The notes beneath the pieces are model-generated. The model did no database searches and had not been told where the DNA came from. It saw only the letters and a list, made by a program, of their open reading frames with translations. From NCBI GenBank assembly GCA_029204225.1, contig CM055098.1:9401746-9465745 (forward strand): a stretch of DNA of 64,000 nt. Direction: 5' to 3'. Source of the stretch: Diphasiastrum complanatum. Taxonomy: Eukaryota; Streptophyta; Lycopodiopsida; Lycopodiales; Lycopodiaceae. Every line of letters begins with the position of its first letter. The first letter of the stretch is position 1. Shown here piece after piece: positions 1-12,737 of the stretch. Both the position numbers and the translations under genes were made by a program.

Positions 1-61
1 AGTTGCAACTTTCATTAGAGAAAGTATCGGAAGCAGAGTAGATACTGCTGAATTGTACTTT

Positions 62-602
62 TTAAAAATTTTCATTTAATATACGAAATTTTACTGTGTG
101 TCTATTACCTATTGGCTTGTATAAATTTGCATGCTTTTTGAAATTTTTTATAATCCATCGATTTTGTATTATGACGAATTTGGATTCTTCTGTAAAACCA
201 TTGGAAAAGTTGCAATATATAGCTGTTCTTTGTGCTAGTCCCGCCATGTTGTGTACTTTTATGAAATGTTGCTCTTGCTTGCCACCTTGCGATGACCATA
301 TGCTAAGACTTCCACTATTTCTTGCAAAGAATGTTGAATGATGCCGTAATATGTGCTGCATTGCATAAAGTCAATATTTAAATCAGTACCAAAAGTATCT
401 TATTTAATTGCACATATTTGTCTATAGTAGTGTAACATTGAAATCTTACCATATAATGTGTTATATGATCAACACCCCATGCACTTCGAACTGCATTCAC
501 AAATTCACTGGTTGTTTTCTGTATCATTTGTACATCAGTATTTGAAAATTTATCTTTTCTCAAGTATTTCACCATGTTGTCTGATTTTTTCCAAACTTCT
601 AT
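62..602 (-). pseudogene. Decayed transposase-like gene, distal part
   Basis: Minus-strand coding debris in at least three frames. One frame (647 to 378) reads EVWKKSDNMVKYLRK and then DVQMIQKTTSEFVNAV. Another (299 to 105) reads ARATFHKSTQHGG followed by QWFYRRIQIRHN. The order and spacing look like the end of a long transposase-type protein, with a W-S-S-Q-G stretch just before the ARATFH segment in a neighbouring frame. The remainder of the same decayed gene appears to lie at 1684-3175, separated by an LTR-like insertion at 603. I cannot name the superfamily. No terminal inverted repeats were found. It is non-functional because of frame breaks. Confidence 0.4.
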
Positions 603-1471
603 TGTTGGCTGATTCTGACGAATCCCCAAGATACTCGGACAGAGCACCTCTCACCTTAGATCGAGGAGGTCTCTGAGAAGACGAGACTAATGAAGACTAA
701 GAGCTGAGTATGAGAGCCAAGGAATACTAGTTAATACTGTCAAGTAGGAACTGTGTAAGCCTCTGGTGAATCTCGGACATGTAGGAACTAGTATTTCTAG
801 GCTAATGTAATAAATGCAAGTAGACCCCTCTTAAAGAAAGTAGAGTGAGCCATCTTTTGATGGTGACCTCTAATGGAGAGCATTATTCCACTTGTAATTT
901 GTGAAATGTGGAAATGCCACTAGGATGCCACCTAAGGAGCTCTCTTGCTTATTTAAGATACTCCCTCTTTGAGAAGAGGAGCTTTTTGCATTGTATCCAC
1001 TCCATGCTTAATAAGAAATTTTCCATGAGTTTGATGCTACACTAAGCTCCTTGATCATGATGGTTTTCTTGAGTGATGCCCCTATAATCATGCCCTTCCA
1101 TTCATATTGTGTGTGGTTGTAGACTTTAGAGTGGATTAGTTTTCTTGCTTTCCTAGTTGTGGATTAGTTTTCATTTCTTGTTTGTGGATTAATGTAGGAA
1201 CCAGCATTCAAATAAACTAAATAGGCTAGAAATGTGGTATAAATCTTGCATATCTTCCAACATTCTAGTTCTTGATTTTCTTGGGATGTCCAAGAATCAA
1301 AAGACTGGTTGGTTTCTTGATTTTTGGACTTCTAAAATGTTGTAGATAATTAGTTCTTGTTTCAGCTTTGTGGATTAATCCAGTTGTAGCTCAGTTTTAG
1401 TAATGTGTAGGATCTGATTCATTTTTAGAGTAGGTAGCTGTAGAAAATATTGAATGTTCATTTGGGCTACA
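603..1471 (+). mobile_element. Solo-LTR-like copy of the gypsy LTR family
   Basis: It starts with TGTTGGCTGATTCTG and aligns along most of its length, with many substitutions, to the reverse complement of the LTR at 50123-51693. Shared blocks include the GAATCCCC start, the segment ending TGATGGTGACCTCTA near 870, the TATTTAAGA box near 951 and the repeated GTGGATTA stretches. No internal retrotransposon sequence adjoins it, so it is a solo or truncated LTR. The right boundary (GGGCTACA near 1471) is approximate and no clear target duplication is seen. It splits the transposase-like gene on the other strand. Confidence 0.6.
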
Positions 1472-1683
1472 TGTTGATCTGTAAATGAATGTTCATGGCT
1501 TGCATCTCTGTTTGAGTGTGAGTGCTTTCAAGAGAGAACGACCTTGAGTTGTCCTCTGACAGGCAAGACCATACTACAAAGATATTTAGTTCGTTTCTGC
1601 CTGGCCTGGGCATTGTAACAAATAAAAAAACAGCCAAGTAATGCCCAAACGAGCCTGGTAACAGACAGGAAATGGTTCTGAAA

Positions 1684-3175
1684 CTAAGAAGTAAGCAAAG
1701 AATCAGTAAATAGATCCTCCCAAGCAGAGGATCTGTCAACAGCTACCTTGTGTATACGAGTAGAACCTTCTTCTTCAAAATCTTGAGTTGTTGCAATAAT
1801 CTCTTTCCAAACCGAGTATTGAATTTTGGATTGTTTGCCAGAATAATTTGATAAAAATCTTCGAGCTTTGGATCCTTCAATGCTCGGCTTGCTTGGAATA
1901 TTTCTTGGTTTACCTGATAGCTTGTCATCTTTTTTTATTTTAACGTGGCCTTTATGTAAGCCTACTTTAGACAACACATCCTCTAATCTGGAAATAGCTT
2001 CCTTCGCATCTGCCTCTGACTCGGAATTCCATGCAAACAAGATGTGAAGATATATTATTTTTCTATAATACGCACCTCCGCATGCAATGTACAGATTTGA
2101 ACATTTTGAAGAGGAATCGGTAGTACAGGTTTCCAATTAGGATCTTCTCGATCTCTTGATATTTATGTACTCCTTGTCATGTCTTTTGTTGTCTTCATGC
2201 AGTACAAACAAGGGTGTTTAGACTTAGCGCCATGGGATACATTGAACATACATTTTAATGTCTTCAGATCTCCTGCTAAATGCCATTCAATGTTGAAAGT
2301 GCCAATTCCAAGAATATTGAGTGGAACTCCCTCCATGTGATTTTTTATGGTGGCAGGATATGACGTTCTATTAAATATCCATGAGAGAATGTCATGGTCT
2401 TCTTTCATCACATACAAAAATGTGATTAGCCTCATAATATTAACATAGAGAAGATTTTCCAAATGAAATCCATATTATCCCTATTGATTATGCGAAGAAA
2501 CTGCTATACTTGAAATGCTGCCAACCACTAGATATCATTTTCTGATTGAACACTGAAATTGAGGCCTTCTGAGTCTTCTGAATTTGAAAGTGCTCCATTC
2601 ATGATCATGAGACTGACTCTTTCCATTTTTTGTCCTTTTATAATTTCAGACTCATCTAACTTGAGAACAACTATCAACTTGTTATTGACATTCTCATTTG
2701 TAATACCGTAAAAAAATGTAGTAACTGATTAATGTCAATAAATAAGTTGCTGGAATTGTTATATGCTAGACTTTCTCCTTTCGAGCAATACACTTCATTG
2801 TTATGAGATGGATTACCAACTATTGTCTGCATACCTTGGTTTAACATGGCTCATTTTTTTAAAAGATGAAATGGTCGCGGGATTGGAAACTTTTTAATAT
2901 TTACCTGTGCAAATGCCTCCTTTATCATCTTAAACATTGTTGCATATGCTTCTCTACTGATGCTAATCACATGCCCCCTGAAGCAATGTAGTGTCTAATA
3001 TTTTTTCAACTTCATTCATAATGCTATCAGTAACTGAAGCCTTAATCTTTTTCATTTTATTATTGTTTAACATTGATTTCATAGATTTAGAAGTCAAGAC
3101 ATAGCCTAGTGAGTTTCCAATCGAAATCTCATCGGCCAAATGGTCTTCAACAACCAATGTTGATCTGCATTGCAA
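1684..3175 (-). pseudogene. Decayed transposase-like gene, proximal part
   Basis: Three minus-strand frames in order: 3175-2963 (basic, NNNKMKKIKASVTDSIMNEV), 2462-2163 and 2136-1684. The middle frame holds the most diagnostic segment, NIEWHLAGDLKTLKCMF, followed by HGAKSKHPCLYCMK, which has a C-x2-C pair. The last frame is lysine-rich (VKIKKDDKLSGKPR). Together with 62-602 this would be a protein of well over 500 residues. The GDLK...CLYC arrangement resembles zinc-binding cores of unclassified eukaryotic transposases, but this is an impression from memory, not a match. Stops and frameshifts make it a pseudogene. Confidence 0.4.
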
Positions 3176-3621
3176 ACATAATGTTCATGAAAATGTCAGT
3201 AGAAATTAGGACACTCATAGTATTCACATCAGTATAATAAGCAAATCAACAGAAAGTTGAAATGAATAAATAACAAAACTAGTGATTATGAATTAATCAA
3301 AAAGTTCAAGCAATATTCAATACCAAATAAGCTATAACTTACTTGAATGCATGGATTCGTCTTTTTCTATGACCTCCTCTAGATGATAATCACATATATC
3401 CTTGTTTACCAGTTTTTCCTCTTGTTGCTTCGGATTTTTCTGTTGAGCACATCCATATCTCTAACAAGAGACAAATATGAGACAAAATTCATGAGACCTA
3501 CTTGTGGCCTTGACGTATGAAATTTTCGCAAAGCGCTAAATTGCCAATATATTAACTCATCTCTGAGCACAATCTCTTCCAGTTGGAAGCCAAAATTATT
3601 GTTAAAATATCACTTCTAGCT
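3176..3621. other. Unassigned AT-rich stretch
   Basis: No convincing reading frame, RNA gene or repeat was recognised. It separates the transposase-like remnant from the copia LTR. Confidence 0.4.
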
Positions 3622-4451
3622 TGTTGTATCTTGTAGATCTCAAGTTATTTGAGCTTGATAGGATCTCACACGTGTGGAGTCTGTTCCCACATGTGAAAGA
3701 ATGTACATAAGTCATTTTTATGAAGTTAGATTGGTTTTAGCTTGATCTACACTAGTGTGAAATTGACCTTTGAGTAGAATCTTGAAAATGGTCAAATTGG
3801 TCAAAATTTTTGTAAATAGATTGGACTTCCATGTGAATGAGTTATTACTCACACATGTCAAGATACCATTCACACGTGTGGATAAGCTTATAGAAGATAA
3901 GATAGGAAGATTCCATTAGATCCTATTTCATAGAGAATATTCCTATAAATGTGGAAGACTAGCTTTTTGTTTTCTAGCCAAAGAGAATAGTCAACTTTGG
4001 GAAATGAGCACATATGGCTCCCATTGGTGGATCTGGATGACTAAGCACTCTTCACATGTGTGAAGGCCTGCTGGACAGTACACAACTCGTGGATATACTT
4101 GATCTTTAAAGAGATCAACCAAATCAATAACAAGTTGATGTGACATTGGCAAATTCTAGTTTTGTTGAGATTTCCACATTTGTCTTGAGTTTTGATGAAT
4201 GAAATGCATTTGTAAGTTAATGTACTTTACTCTCTGTAAACAGGCCGTACAGTTATTGTCCTCCACACGTGTGAGGCCGCCCATCCATGTGTTTGATCAT
4301 TTGATCCATTGCTCTTGCTTAAATCATAGTGTAAAGCATCTAGATCAAGATCTAAGATCTAGAACTTGATAGATCTTTGGATTAAGCAATTAATAACTCT
4401 TAATGATTGATAGTACAATCAATATTTGTCCATTTTCTCTGAAAATTGACA
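3622..4451 (+). mobile_element. 5' LTR of a copia element
   Basis: The interval begins TGTTGTATCTTG and ends TTGACA, so it has TGT...ACA termini, and it is followed directly by a plant primer-binding site at 4452. It contains repeated CACACGTGTG and CACATGTG-type E-box/G-box words (for example near 3667, 3872 and 4264), unusual in density for this window. The left edge was chosen from the TGT start and is approximate because no second LTR exists in the window to confirm it. No 3' LTR is present because the element is truncated at about 7.4 kb. Confidence 0.55.
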
Positions 4452-4464
4452 TGGTATCAGAGCC
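4452..4464 (+). other. Primer-binding site (initiator tRNA-Met type)
   Basis: TGGTATCAGAGCC, the standard copia-type primer site complementary to the 3' end of plant initiator tRNA-Met, lies immediately 3' of the proposed LTR end. This fixes the element's orientation as plus. Confidence 0.85.
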
Positions 4465-5044
4465 AAGTCTAAGAGTGATCTAAATGATTAATAGTACTTG
4501 AGAAATCATTGACAATTTGTTGTTTTTGAGTTCTAATTGAGAGGGCGAGTTCAAAGAGAGAAGTAACATCATTGTTTTTGGTCAAGATCGATTTGTGGGA
4601 TGCTGAAGTACTATCCACACGTGTGAAACCATACAACAACCTTCAAAGTAACTTCCACAAGTGTTTTTGATCCAAAAAAGTGCATACTAGTCCAAAATTC
4701 AAGGTTTTTAGTGCATTGTCTAGGTCTAGTTCAATCTATTGAATGCTAATGATCAAATAGTGATTTGAGTCATTGAAGTGATTCATTTTGAAGCATTAGA
4801 TCAGATCTTTAAGGTTGATTTGTTCAGATCTTAAGTGTGTGTGGAATATCAAACCAATTTGAACTAGAATCAATTTCTTTGAGGAGTGAATTGCTAGGAT
4901 ATTTGTAGTTGATCTATTATACCATCATCCAAGTTGAACTAGGATTGATTGGGCCGAGATCAAAAGCTTCTTGAAAGCTAGAAATCTATCTTAGATCACA
5001 CCTTATCAAGAGAACTTTGTGTATCTCATAGGCTTTCATTCAAA

Positions 5045-5955
5045 ATGGGTGGATATATGTTAGAATCTAGTGAGAAACTAACTTCCACAAACTATTCCAT
5101 TTGGAAAGTAAGAATGGAATCACTACTAGTGGTTCATGATCTCTTTGATATTGTCTTAGGAGTTGAGGAAGAGCCTCAAGCTCCCTAAGAATAACTAAAA
5201 TACAAGAAGAGGGTTAGATTAGCTCTACACTGCTTGAAGTTAAATGTAAGCAATGACCTCTTGAAGGAGGTGGCTTCTTGTACCACATCAAAAGTGGCTT
5301 GGGATTCACTAAAGAACATTTATGAATCCAATAACACTTCAAGAGTGCTTATGCTAAGAAACTTGATCTTGCAAAGCATGAGGGGAAGTGGAGAAAATGG
5401 ACAAGAGTATGTCCTAAGGATAAAATCCTTGAACAAAGAATTGGATCTATAGGAGAGAAGATCCAAGATAATGAACTAGTACAAGTAATCTTGAATGGAT
5501 TAGGAGATGAGTTCTCTAATCTAGTTCAATCTTTTGCTATTCAAGACCAACTTCCATCAATTGAAAAATTGCATAATGTTCTTGTTGTCGAGGAGAGTAG
5601 GATTCTACACCTCAAAACAAGAATGGGGTCCTTATCACTACATAATGGTGATGAGAAAGCAAACTTCACATCTAAAGGCAAGAAGAAGTCTCATCCTTTC
5701 AAGAAGATCCAAGGCAAGGAGGCCAAGGCAAAGGATGGAGCATCTACCTCCAAAGGGAAGCAAAAGAACAAAGCAAAGTTGAATTGTTTCTTTTGTGGGA
5801 AGAAAGGACACTTTGCTTCCGAATGCTATAAGAAGAAGAATGCACAAGGGAATGAAGATCAAGGCAATCTTGCACAAGGGGAGGAGAAAGAAGATGGCTT
5901 CAACACATCCTTGATGGTAGCACCTATACCAACATCAAGCCAAGAGACATGGTGA
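5045..5955 (+). pseudogene. Copia gag (broken)
   Basis: The start ATG GGT GGA opens a frame with TNYSIWKVRMESLL, the typical copia gag N-terminus in which a substrate-like NY.IW segment precedes a dimerisation region. Stops occur at 5186 and 5192, the frame reopens to 5452, and a frameshift near 5445 moves coding into the frame of 5491-5955. That last part carries a lysine-rich region and a perfect C-x2-C-x4-H-x4-C zinc knuckle (CFFCGKKGHFASEC, about 5788-5829), which binds RNA in the particle. A TGA ends it directly before the protease motif. It is non-functional as it stands. Confidence 0.85.
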
Positions 5956-6870
5956 ATTGATAGTGGGGCTAGTTCCCACATGTCATTCAACAAGCATTAT
6001 TTCTCTTATCTACTTTCTTGCAATGATTCTAAGAAATCAATCTACACATCTAGTGATCAAGAATGCAAGATAGATGGCATAGGATCTATTCCATTATGCT
6101 TAGGATCATCTAAAAGGATAGATCTTTTGTATGTTCCATCCATTACAAAAAACTTGCTTAGTGTTGGTCAATTAATGGACAATGGACTAGATGTACATTT
6201 CAAGAATGGAGTGTGTTCCATCTTGAAAAATAATAAGTGCATAGCTAGTGGCATTAAGCAAGGAAGGCTTTTCAAGTTAGATGCTAATGTGGCTATTGAA
6301 AATGTGAATATGATTAGGGAGGAGTTGACTCAAATGGAGCTTTGGCACAAAAGATTGGGCCATCCTAATCTTCAATCAATGGAATCCATGGCATCAAAGG
6401 AGCTAGCTCTCGGCCTACCAAAAGCTTTCAAGAAGTGTGGCAAAGTGTGTGAGGCATGTGGCCTTGCAAAGTCACACAAGACTTCCTACAAGAAATCTTT
6501 AACAAGATCTACCTCACCTTTAGATCTTATCCATTCGGATGTACATACTTTTTCTCAGGAAAGTAATGGAGGAGCTTTAATGTATGTGACTTTTATTGAT
6601 GATTGTACTAGATATAGTTGGATTGAATTATTGCCTAAGAAAAGCCTTGTATATGAAGCTTTTGTAAAGTTTAAGTCAAAAGTGGAAAAGCAACTTATTT
6701 CTTGCATTAAAGTTCTAAGATGTGATAATGGAGGAGAGTATATCTCCAACAAGATGAGAGACTTTTGCGAGATCAATGGCATTAAGAGAGAACTCACTTG
6801 TCCTTACACCCCCCAACAAAATGGGGTGGCCGAGAGGAAAAATAGGAGTCTTTGTGAATGTGCACACCCA
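5956..6870 (+). pseudogene. Copia protease and integrase region
   Basis: In frame with the end of gag and separated from it by one TGA (5953). It opens with IDSGASSHM, the aspartic protease active-site D-S/T-G-A motif of copia elements. Next come the pre-integrase zinc segment (MELWHKRLGHPNLQSM ... CEACGLAKSHK: H-x-H and C-x2-C) and the integrase core with HSDVHTFSQ, DDCTRYSW, DNGGEY and NGVAERKNR, giving the D, D and E catalytic residues. Coding stops making sense soon after the E, so the integrase C-terminus is missing. The frame then runs into unrelated sequence to a stop at 6894. Confidence 0.85.
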
Positions 6871-6880
6871 GATCCCGAAT

Positions 6881-7381
6881 GTCGACTACAGTGAGACTTT
6901 TAGTCCAGTCGTCAAACATTCGTCGATCTGAATGCTCTTGTCTTATGCTGCAGCTGCCGACCTTGAAGTACATCAACTTGATGTACAAACGGCTTATCTG
7001 AATGGAGTTATACAAGAAGATATCTACATGATCCAGCCCGAAGAATACGTTCTGGAAGGCATGAAGAATCGTGTCTGTAAACTCCACAAAGCACTGTACG
7101 GCTTGAAACAGTCTGCCATGGCTTGGTTTCAGAGGATCAACACATTCCTCATTGAACAAGGATTCAAACCAAGCACTACTGATTGCAACGTTTATTCAAA
7201 GTCAGTGTAGCAATCCTTCATTATCATCACCTTGTACGTGGATGATACGTTGCTCTTCAGCAACGATACCAACATGGTTAAGGATTCAAAATAGATGTTG
7301 TTCTCAGAATTTGACATGACTGATCTGGACGAAGCTCACTTTTGTCTGGGAATTCAAATCCACAAAGCATCAGAAGAGTAA
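6881..7381 (+). pseudogene. Copia reverse transcriptase fragment
   Basis: The frame starting at 6881 reads VDYSETFSPVVK, then after a TGA at 6929 QLDVQTAYLNGVIQEDIYM, CKLHKALYGLKQSAMAWF and, past a TAG at 7208, LYVDDTLLFSN. These are reverse-transcriptase blocks with the YVDD catalytic motif at 7235-7246. It ends LGIQIHKASEE and TAA at 7379, well before RNase H. It is joined to the integrase with no linker region, and its base composition is visibly less AT-rich than the gag-integrase part, so it may come from a different copia lineage or from an internal deletion. Confidence 0.85.
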
Positions 7382-9430
7382 TTTGTCAATTTAGGAGAAC
7401 AGTGTTTAATATCTATTGTCAGAATATCCTATGAAAAAGAAAAAGAACTAATTGTCTTAACATCTTACATTACAAGAGTCATTTCTTGAAAAATAGTTAC
7501 TTGAGAATATCGAATGAAGCACAGGTAAAAGATTTTGACCCCACTTCATCAACAATAATAAGTTGAGACTCATTTGGAATTGACTCTTGAAAAACAATTA
7601 AGTGAGGAATTTTAGAAGATGAATTCTCACTTGTTTTAGAGCATTCAGTGACAACCATACAAGACGCCTTGTCCTAGCACTAGATTACTCATGAGGACTC
7701 TCAATACTTCATCCATACATTGATCTAAGATTAACAACATTAAATTTCCATGCCCTCCAATAAATGAGTGCAAGTATAGTGCATTTTCACTCATGAATTC
7801 ATATATCCACTATCGATAAATTATAATTCCATACAGACCTGCATGTGCATGTAGTAGAGTTACCTTTGGTTAGACCATGGTCTTTTTCGCCTCATGGGCA
7901 ACGATGGACAAATCTATACCTTTTCCATTATAGATAATGGTTTTGTATGCTTTTCTAGCAATGATGGACCACAATACATTTTGGTTGATTCTGGTTTTAT
8001 GTTGTTTGCCTACCAGGCAGTGATGCTAACATAAGCACCTTTTCTCATTGGTAGCTTACACTCATGATGAATAGTAATGATGTTTTAAACTTATGATGAT
8101 GGTCACTGTCCACAGTGAGACAGCGAGCTCCTACAACTTTTTTTTTAAAGAGAAAACTTTGATTTGCCTATCTTGGATCCAGTGATGGAGTGTTGGAAGC
8201 TTATAATCATTTCTGTAACTCTAAAACATGCTTGCTTTGAGGCTATGTTAATAAGATTTACTATTGTGTGGACAACAACCTATCATACACTTTATGCTAT
8301 ATTGGTCTCTTCCACCACTTTAGCATGTCTTTTCAAGTGATATACACATCCGTAGTGATGCTAAATGACAAAAACTATATGTACGATGTTTTTCAAGGAA
8401 AGCAAACTACTCAAGGGAAAAGCATGACATCCTCTCAAAAAACTACGTCTACAATCATCCAAGTATGACTTTCCACTACGATTTCTGGGGTATACACAGA
8501 CCACATACATCAAAGACATGGTCTTGATTACATGCCTTTAATGATATATACTCAGAATATGGTTAATCTGTTATACTTACAAATGTTATCGTCGTTATAT
8601 GATTCATAAATAACAACACTCAAGCTTAAAGGTGACTTTTATGTCTTCGATTATTTTTACAAACTAATGTAACAACTCATTCACATTCTTGAATAGTTCG
8701 TACCTAGATCCAAACTAGGGTTTCAAGATACTAATACCCAGTAAAGATTTCTTGGAAATCCCTCATAAGCATTAGACCAAACCTGTCCAAAATGAAGTCC
8801 TATATACCATATGTTGAAATTTACATTCTATATAACATGGACTTGCTCAAAACTAAATATAGCGATATGATACCGGTTTTCTGCATATGCAAAACAGGTA
8901 TAAGGATTAGCATGGCACATATATGCCCTAATACCTTCCTTGTTTGCACATTTTCAACCATGGTATTAATTAATTGCTACCCTTGTAGGTGTCATATTAG
9001 ACTTCTGGTGAGATACGACTAGAAAGCATGGATATGCTCAGAAGTATGGATAGTAGTGTGTGACTTGTCTTGTTCAACAAGGCTCACATGGGTTAGAACG
9101 ACATGGATTTGCCCTAACATCAACACACCCACACCAGGTCTTTTAGCTAGTTAAAATGTATACGGTTAAAACTCTTCATACTTTGCTTGAAACATAAATT
9201 ATTAATAAGATATGGACCAACTGCCCTCAGCATGGCACAAGCCCTCATTCGGTAATATTAGGGCTTGGCCTATCGCTAAAAGCCTTTCTATTGTTTGAGA
9301 AGACATGAATATGATTTAAAAATGCTATTATGTTGCTAAGTGGTATTGCTTCTTTTGGACATGGATAACAACTGATGCTCATCTATGACACATGTCTTCC
9401 CCACTATACTAACTTGTGTGATTTTGTGTT
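7382..9430. other. Unassigned stretch
   Basis: About 2 kb with only short frames (the longest are 66 and 76 codons). No recognisable domain, RNA gene or LTR was seen. It may include non-coding retroelement debris downstream of the truncated copia element. Confidence 0.4.
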
Positions 9431-9994
9431 GTGGAATGGTGGCAGGTATCAGCTAGACGTCTTGAAAGTGGTTATGCTTTATGGTATTTTTTCAGTACTG
9501 TATTTTACTTTTCAGCTATATTTTACTCTTCTATCATTTGGTTTGACAATGCAATTTGGTTTATGATGAATAACTTAGGCAAATTCTTTCCTGGTGCCTC
9601 TCTCCAAAATCAGATGAATGCCTTCTTCATGTGGCTAAATAAACCTGCTAGAGATGTCGTGAAAGCACACCTGACTTTTCTGTTTATCTGCCAATACATG
9701 ATTGGTGCTTCCATATAACTCGCAAAAGACTCCTTTGCCAAACTTTTAACACACATGGGAGATGTCAAAAATATCTATGAGATAGAACGCCTTCTAAAAA
9801 GACCCAGCTTCTCTACCCTCCAAGATAAGTACTTCCAAAATACAAGTAAAAAAAGGACCGGCAATTTCAATCTTAATAATCCGAACTCAGTCGTTTCCGA
9901 CTCAGGAACAAGAAAGAAAAGAAGGTTTTCAGGTTTCGAAGAAAAGGAAGGACAAACAGTGGCACAAAGGGTGATTTACCAGTCAAAAAATTGA
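9431..9994 (+). pseudogene. Unrecognised frame with one in-frame stop
   Basis: A single frame of about 187 codons is interrupted only by TAA at 9716. The first part is aromatic and hydrophobic (ALWYFFSTVFYFSAIFY) and then reads LNKPARDVVKAHLTFLF. The part after the stop is polar and ends with a basic nuclear-localisation-like run (GTRKKRRF) and FEEKEGQTVAQRV. I do not recognise the family. It could be an exon remnant of a host gene or part of a transposon. The hydrophobic section could also be a chance frame in AT-rich DNA. Confidence 0.3.
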
Positions 9995-10646
9995 ATTTTT
10001 ACAAATCCTAATCGATGTGCAAAACGAAGAAATGACAGAAAGAAGAGAAGTTATTACCTCAGCAACCGGCCGTCTCTAGCTTACTACTAGCAACGATACA
10101 GGGAGATCACTTCAGCACTGACTGACGTCGCACCCTTTTCACGCTCACCCCATGCAGCTGCGCTAACTAATTGGACAATGATTGCGGCCACCCACGATCT
10201 CCTACAGACAGCACATCCACTTTGCACTTTCTTCATCTGCATACATGTGATATTGTGTATATATACTCGATACCATTTGAGTATTTAGGTTGACGATTGA
10301 AGATCAAGTGTGTAAATTCAACATTAGAAGCTTATCCGAGATAGACAAAAGTAGATGCTCTATGCATTGATTCTTTATTTGTCAGTAATAAGGTTTTCAT
10401 TCCTTTACAGATTGAATTAGCTTCGTAGAGCATGCGGTTTCGCCCGCTATTGTCTTGTGCTCTACCACATTATCGATATGAACATAGTGTTCTACGTGTG
10501 TCAATATTGTTATGCTTATCATTATTCATTCTGTCTGACTTTTCTAGTTGATCAATTTGGTAATCTATTTACGAATAATTCGCGACTGATTATCAGTTGA
10601 AGCTCAATCTAGCTCTTCGCGAAACATTCGTGACTAATAATTTGAT
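9995..10646. other. Unassigned stretch
   Basis: No gene seen. The part from 10040 to 10230 is less AT-rich than its surroundings but holds no recognisable motif. Confidence 0.35.
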
Positions 10647-12630
10647 ATGGATTCAAAAGAAGAAACACACTTTGTGACTAATTCTAGCAAATCCATGGAT
10701 CTTTGCAAACCTAAAAATTCTCGACGAGTGAGCTTTTCTTTAAGTAAAAATCCTCATTAGTCAAAATCTAAAAGATCTATATCTCGTGATGTTCCAATCA
10801 CTTTTGACAATGTTCAACATGTAAATGGATGATGATTAGGATGTTGACACTGAAGTTTGAGGACATGAAGTTTATGAATCTTCACATGAAGTATATGGTT
10901 CTTAATCAATGCCAACAACCATAGGTGTAACAAGGTCAATATATAAATGAGAGCAAAAATTGAAAGAAAAATACAAGATGGACTCTAAGTCCAAAAAACT
11001 TTTGATCAATTGTCAAAAAGCAATTGCTTACGAAGCTTTGAAATTCACAAGGTACGAAACATAATTTGTTGCTCATTTTCTTGTTTATAGAAACTGAGTT
11101 TCAAGAAACTGAGGAATTGTAATCGAATTTGTTTTTACGAAGCAAGGATGACAAAATTGTTTATCTATGTGCGATTGTTAGGTAGGACAAAAAATGTATT
11201 CCTATTTTTTGAATACAATAAAAGTTTTTTGTAAGCTTACAAGGTCATTAATGCAATAAAAAATTATAGATTTCAATGATGGCATGTAAAGTTGCAAAAA
11301 GATTCGACATCACATGGGTCTCTACAAGGACGAAATGTGTCTCTAGATGCTTTAAATGCAACAGCTTGGTTAAAGCAATTTGTAGACGTGCATGGAAAAA
11401 ATGATTTCACCTTCTTGACAATTTTACAAAATTGAATTTTTTCTTATGTACAAGGACTTCTCCAAAGCAAAAAAAAATGTTCAATATGAAAGTTATTTTG
11501 ATTTTTTCATGATTTTGAAGAGATATTTTGGTCTACTGAAGATTCTCAATAAATCAAGAATGACATTATATTCTACTTGTGAGTTTTTGAAATTTGCTCA
11601 ACAACTTGCAAAGGCTCTTGATGAAAAATATAATAATCAATTAAACAAGTGTTTTTAATTCAAGTTATTTTATTGGAAATGAATATTATGTTATTTAACT
11701 TATTTGATTTGTTGTTTCTAGTGAATGTTGTGAAAGCACTTCAAATCATAGAGATCAACATACAATTGAGAGACGAGAACTCGACAAAACATTATAAGAA
11801 AATTTCTCTAGCTCATTTTGTCAAGGTGTAAAAAAATTTGAATGAGATCGATTTTATTTAGGTTCATTTAGTTGGTGCAATTGTCTTCAACGACACTTTG
11901 ATCCAAACATGACAATCACCATCGTACATAAGATAATATCTAAATTTGGTGAGAATCTTCCTAAGACTCTGTATTTTGAAAATACGATTAGAGAAAATAA
12001 GAACTAGACTGTGCTAGCATATTTGTCAATGTTGGTGGACAAAACGACTTTGAAAAAAATAAAGATACGATTCTTGTTGGTTGACCACACCCATGATCAA
12101 ATTGATGATACATTTAGCATTTTTTTAAAAGTCTTGGATGCAAGAATGTGTTTTCTTTACTAGTGCTTCAAAGAACTGTTGAGGAATTATATGCGCCAAA
12201 ACACATTGTGTTGTTAATTCAACGTAAATATGATTTTTGAGATTATTTTATGATGTCCAATGAGATCGAGTGTTGCGTAGCAAATATAGGTGACATTAGC
12301 TTTCACTCTAGTTCAAAATTGAATGTAATGAAACTGGAATTACATTGTTGTGGGACAAACAATGTTCAAATTCAACATTATGGTTACCTCTTGAAGGTGT
12401 CCAATTTTTGCATCTTAGAAGAACAGACGGCTCAAAGAGCACATCATGAGGTTGATCCATTTGTCTTATTAAACTTTCTGAAATCAAGCATTCAAGTAAC
12501 TTATCAATTTTTTGATGAATTTGATCAACATTGGTGGATGGACTTTTTTGAAGAAGAACAAATTCGATCTACTAGGGAGAAGGTTCTCAAGCTGAAATCT
12601 CTCTCAATGAAACTACATCGATCAATATGA
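10647..12630 (+). pseudogene. Scattered decayed frames of unknown origin
   Basis: A start at 10647 opens MDSKEETHFVTNSSK, continues to a TAG, and resumes in frame with SKSKRSISRDVP. Further short frames lie at 11446-11658 (MYKDFSKAKKNVQYESYFDF), 11649-11831 and 12250-12630 (126 codons, with HWWMDFFEEEQIRSTREK). All are AT-rich and separated by stops. Together they could be one decayed protein gene, but no domain was recognised and the frames may be unrelated. No splice-site chain linking them was found. Confidence 0.25.
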
Positions 12631-12737
12631 TATGAACTTATTATAGGCACCAACGATTTAAAACGACATCCAAATGTCAACATACTTATCAAAATGACCA
12701 ACTTACAAATCAAAACATAAATATAGGTCATGATCAA

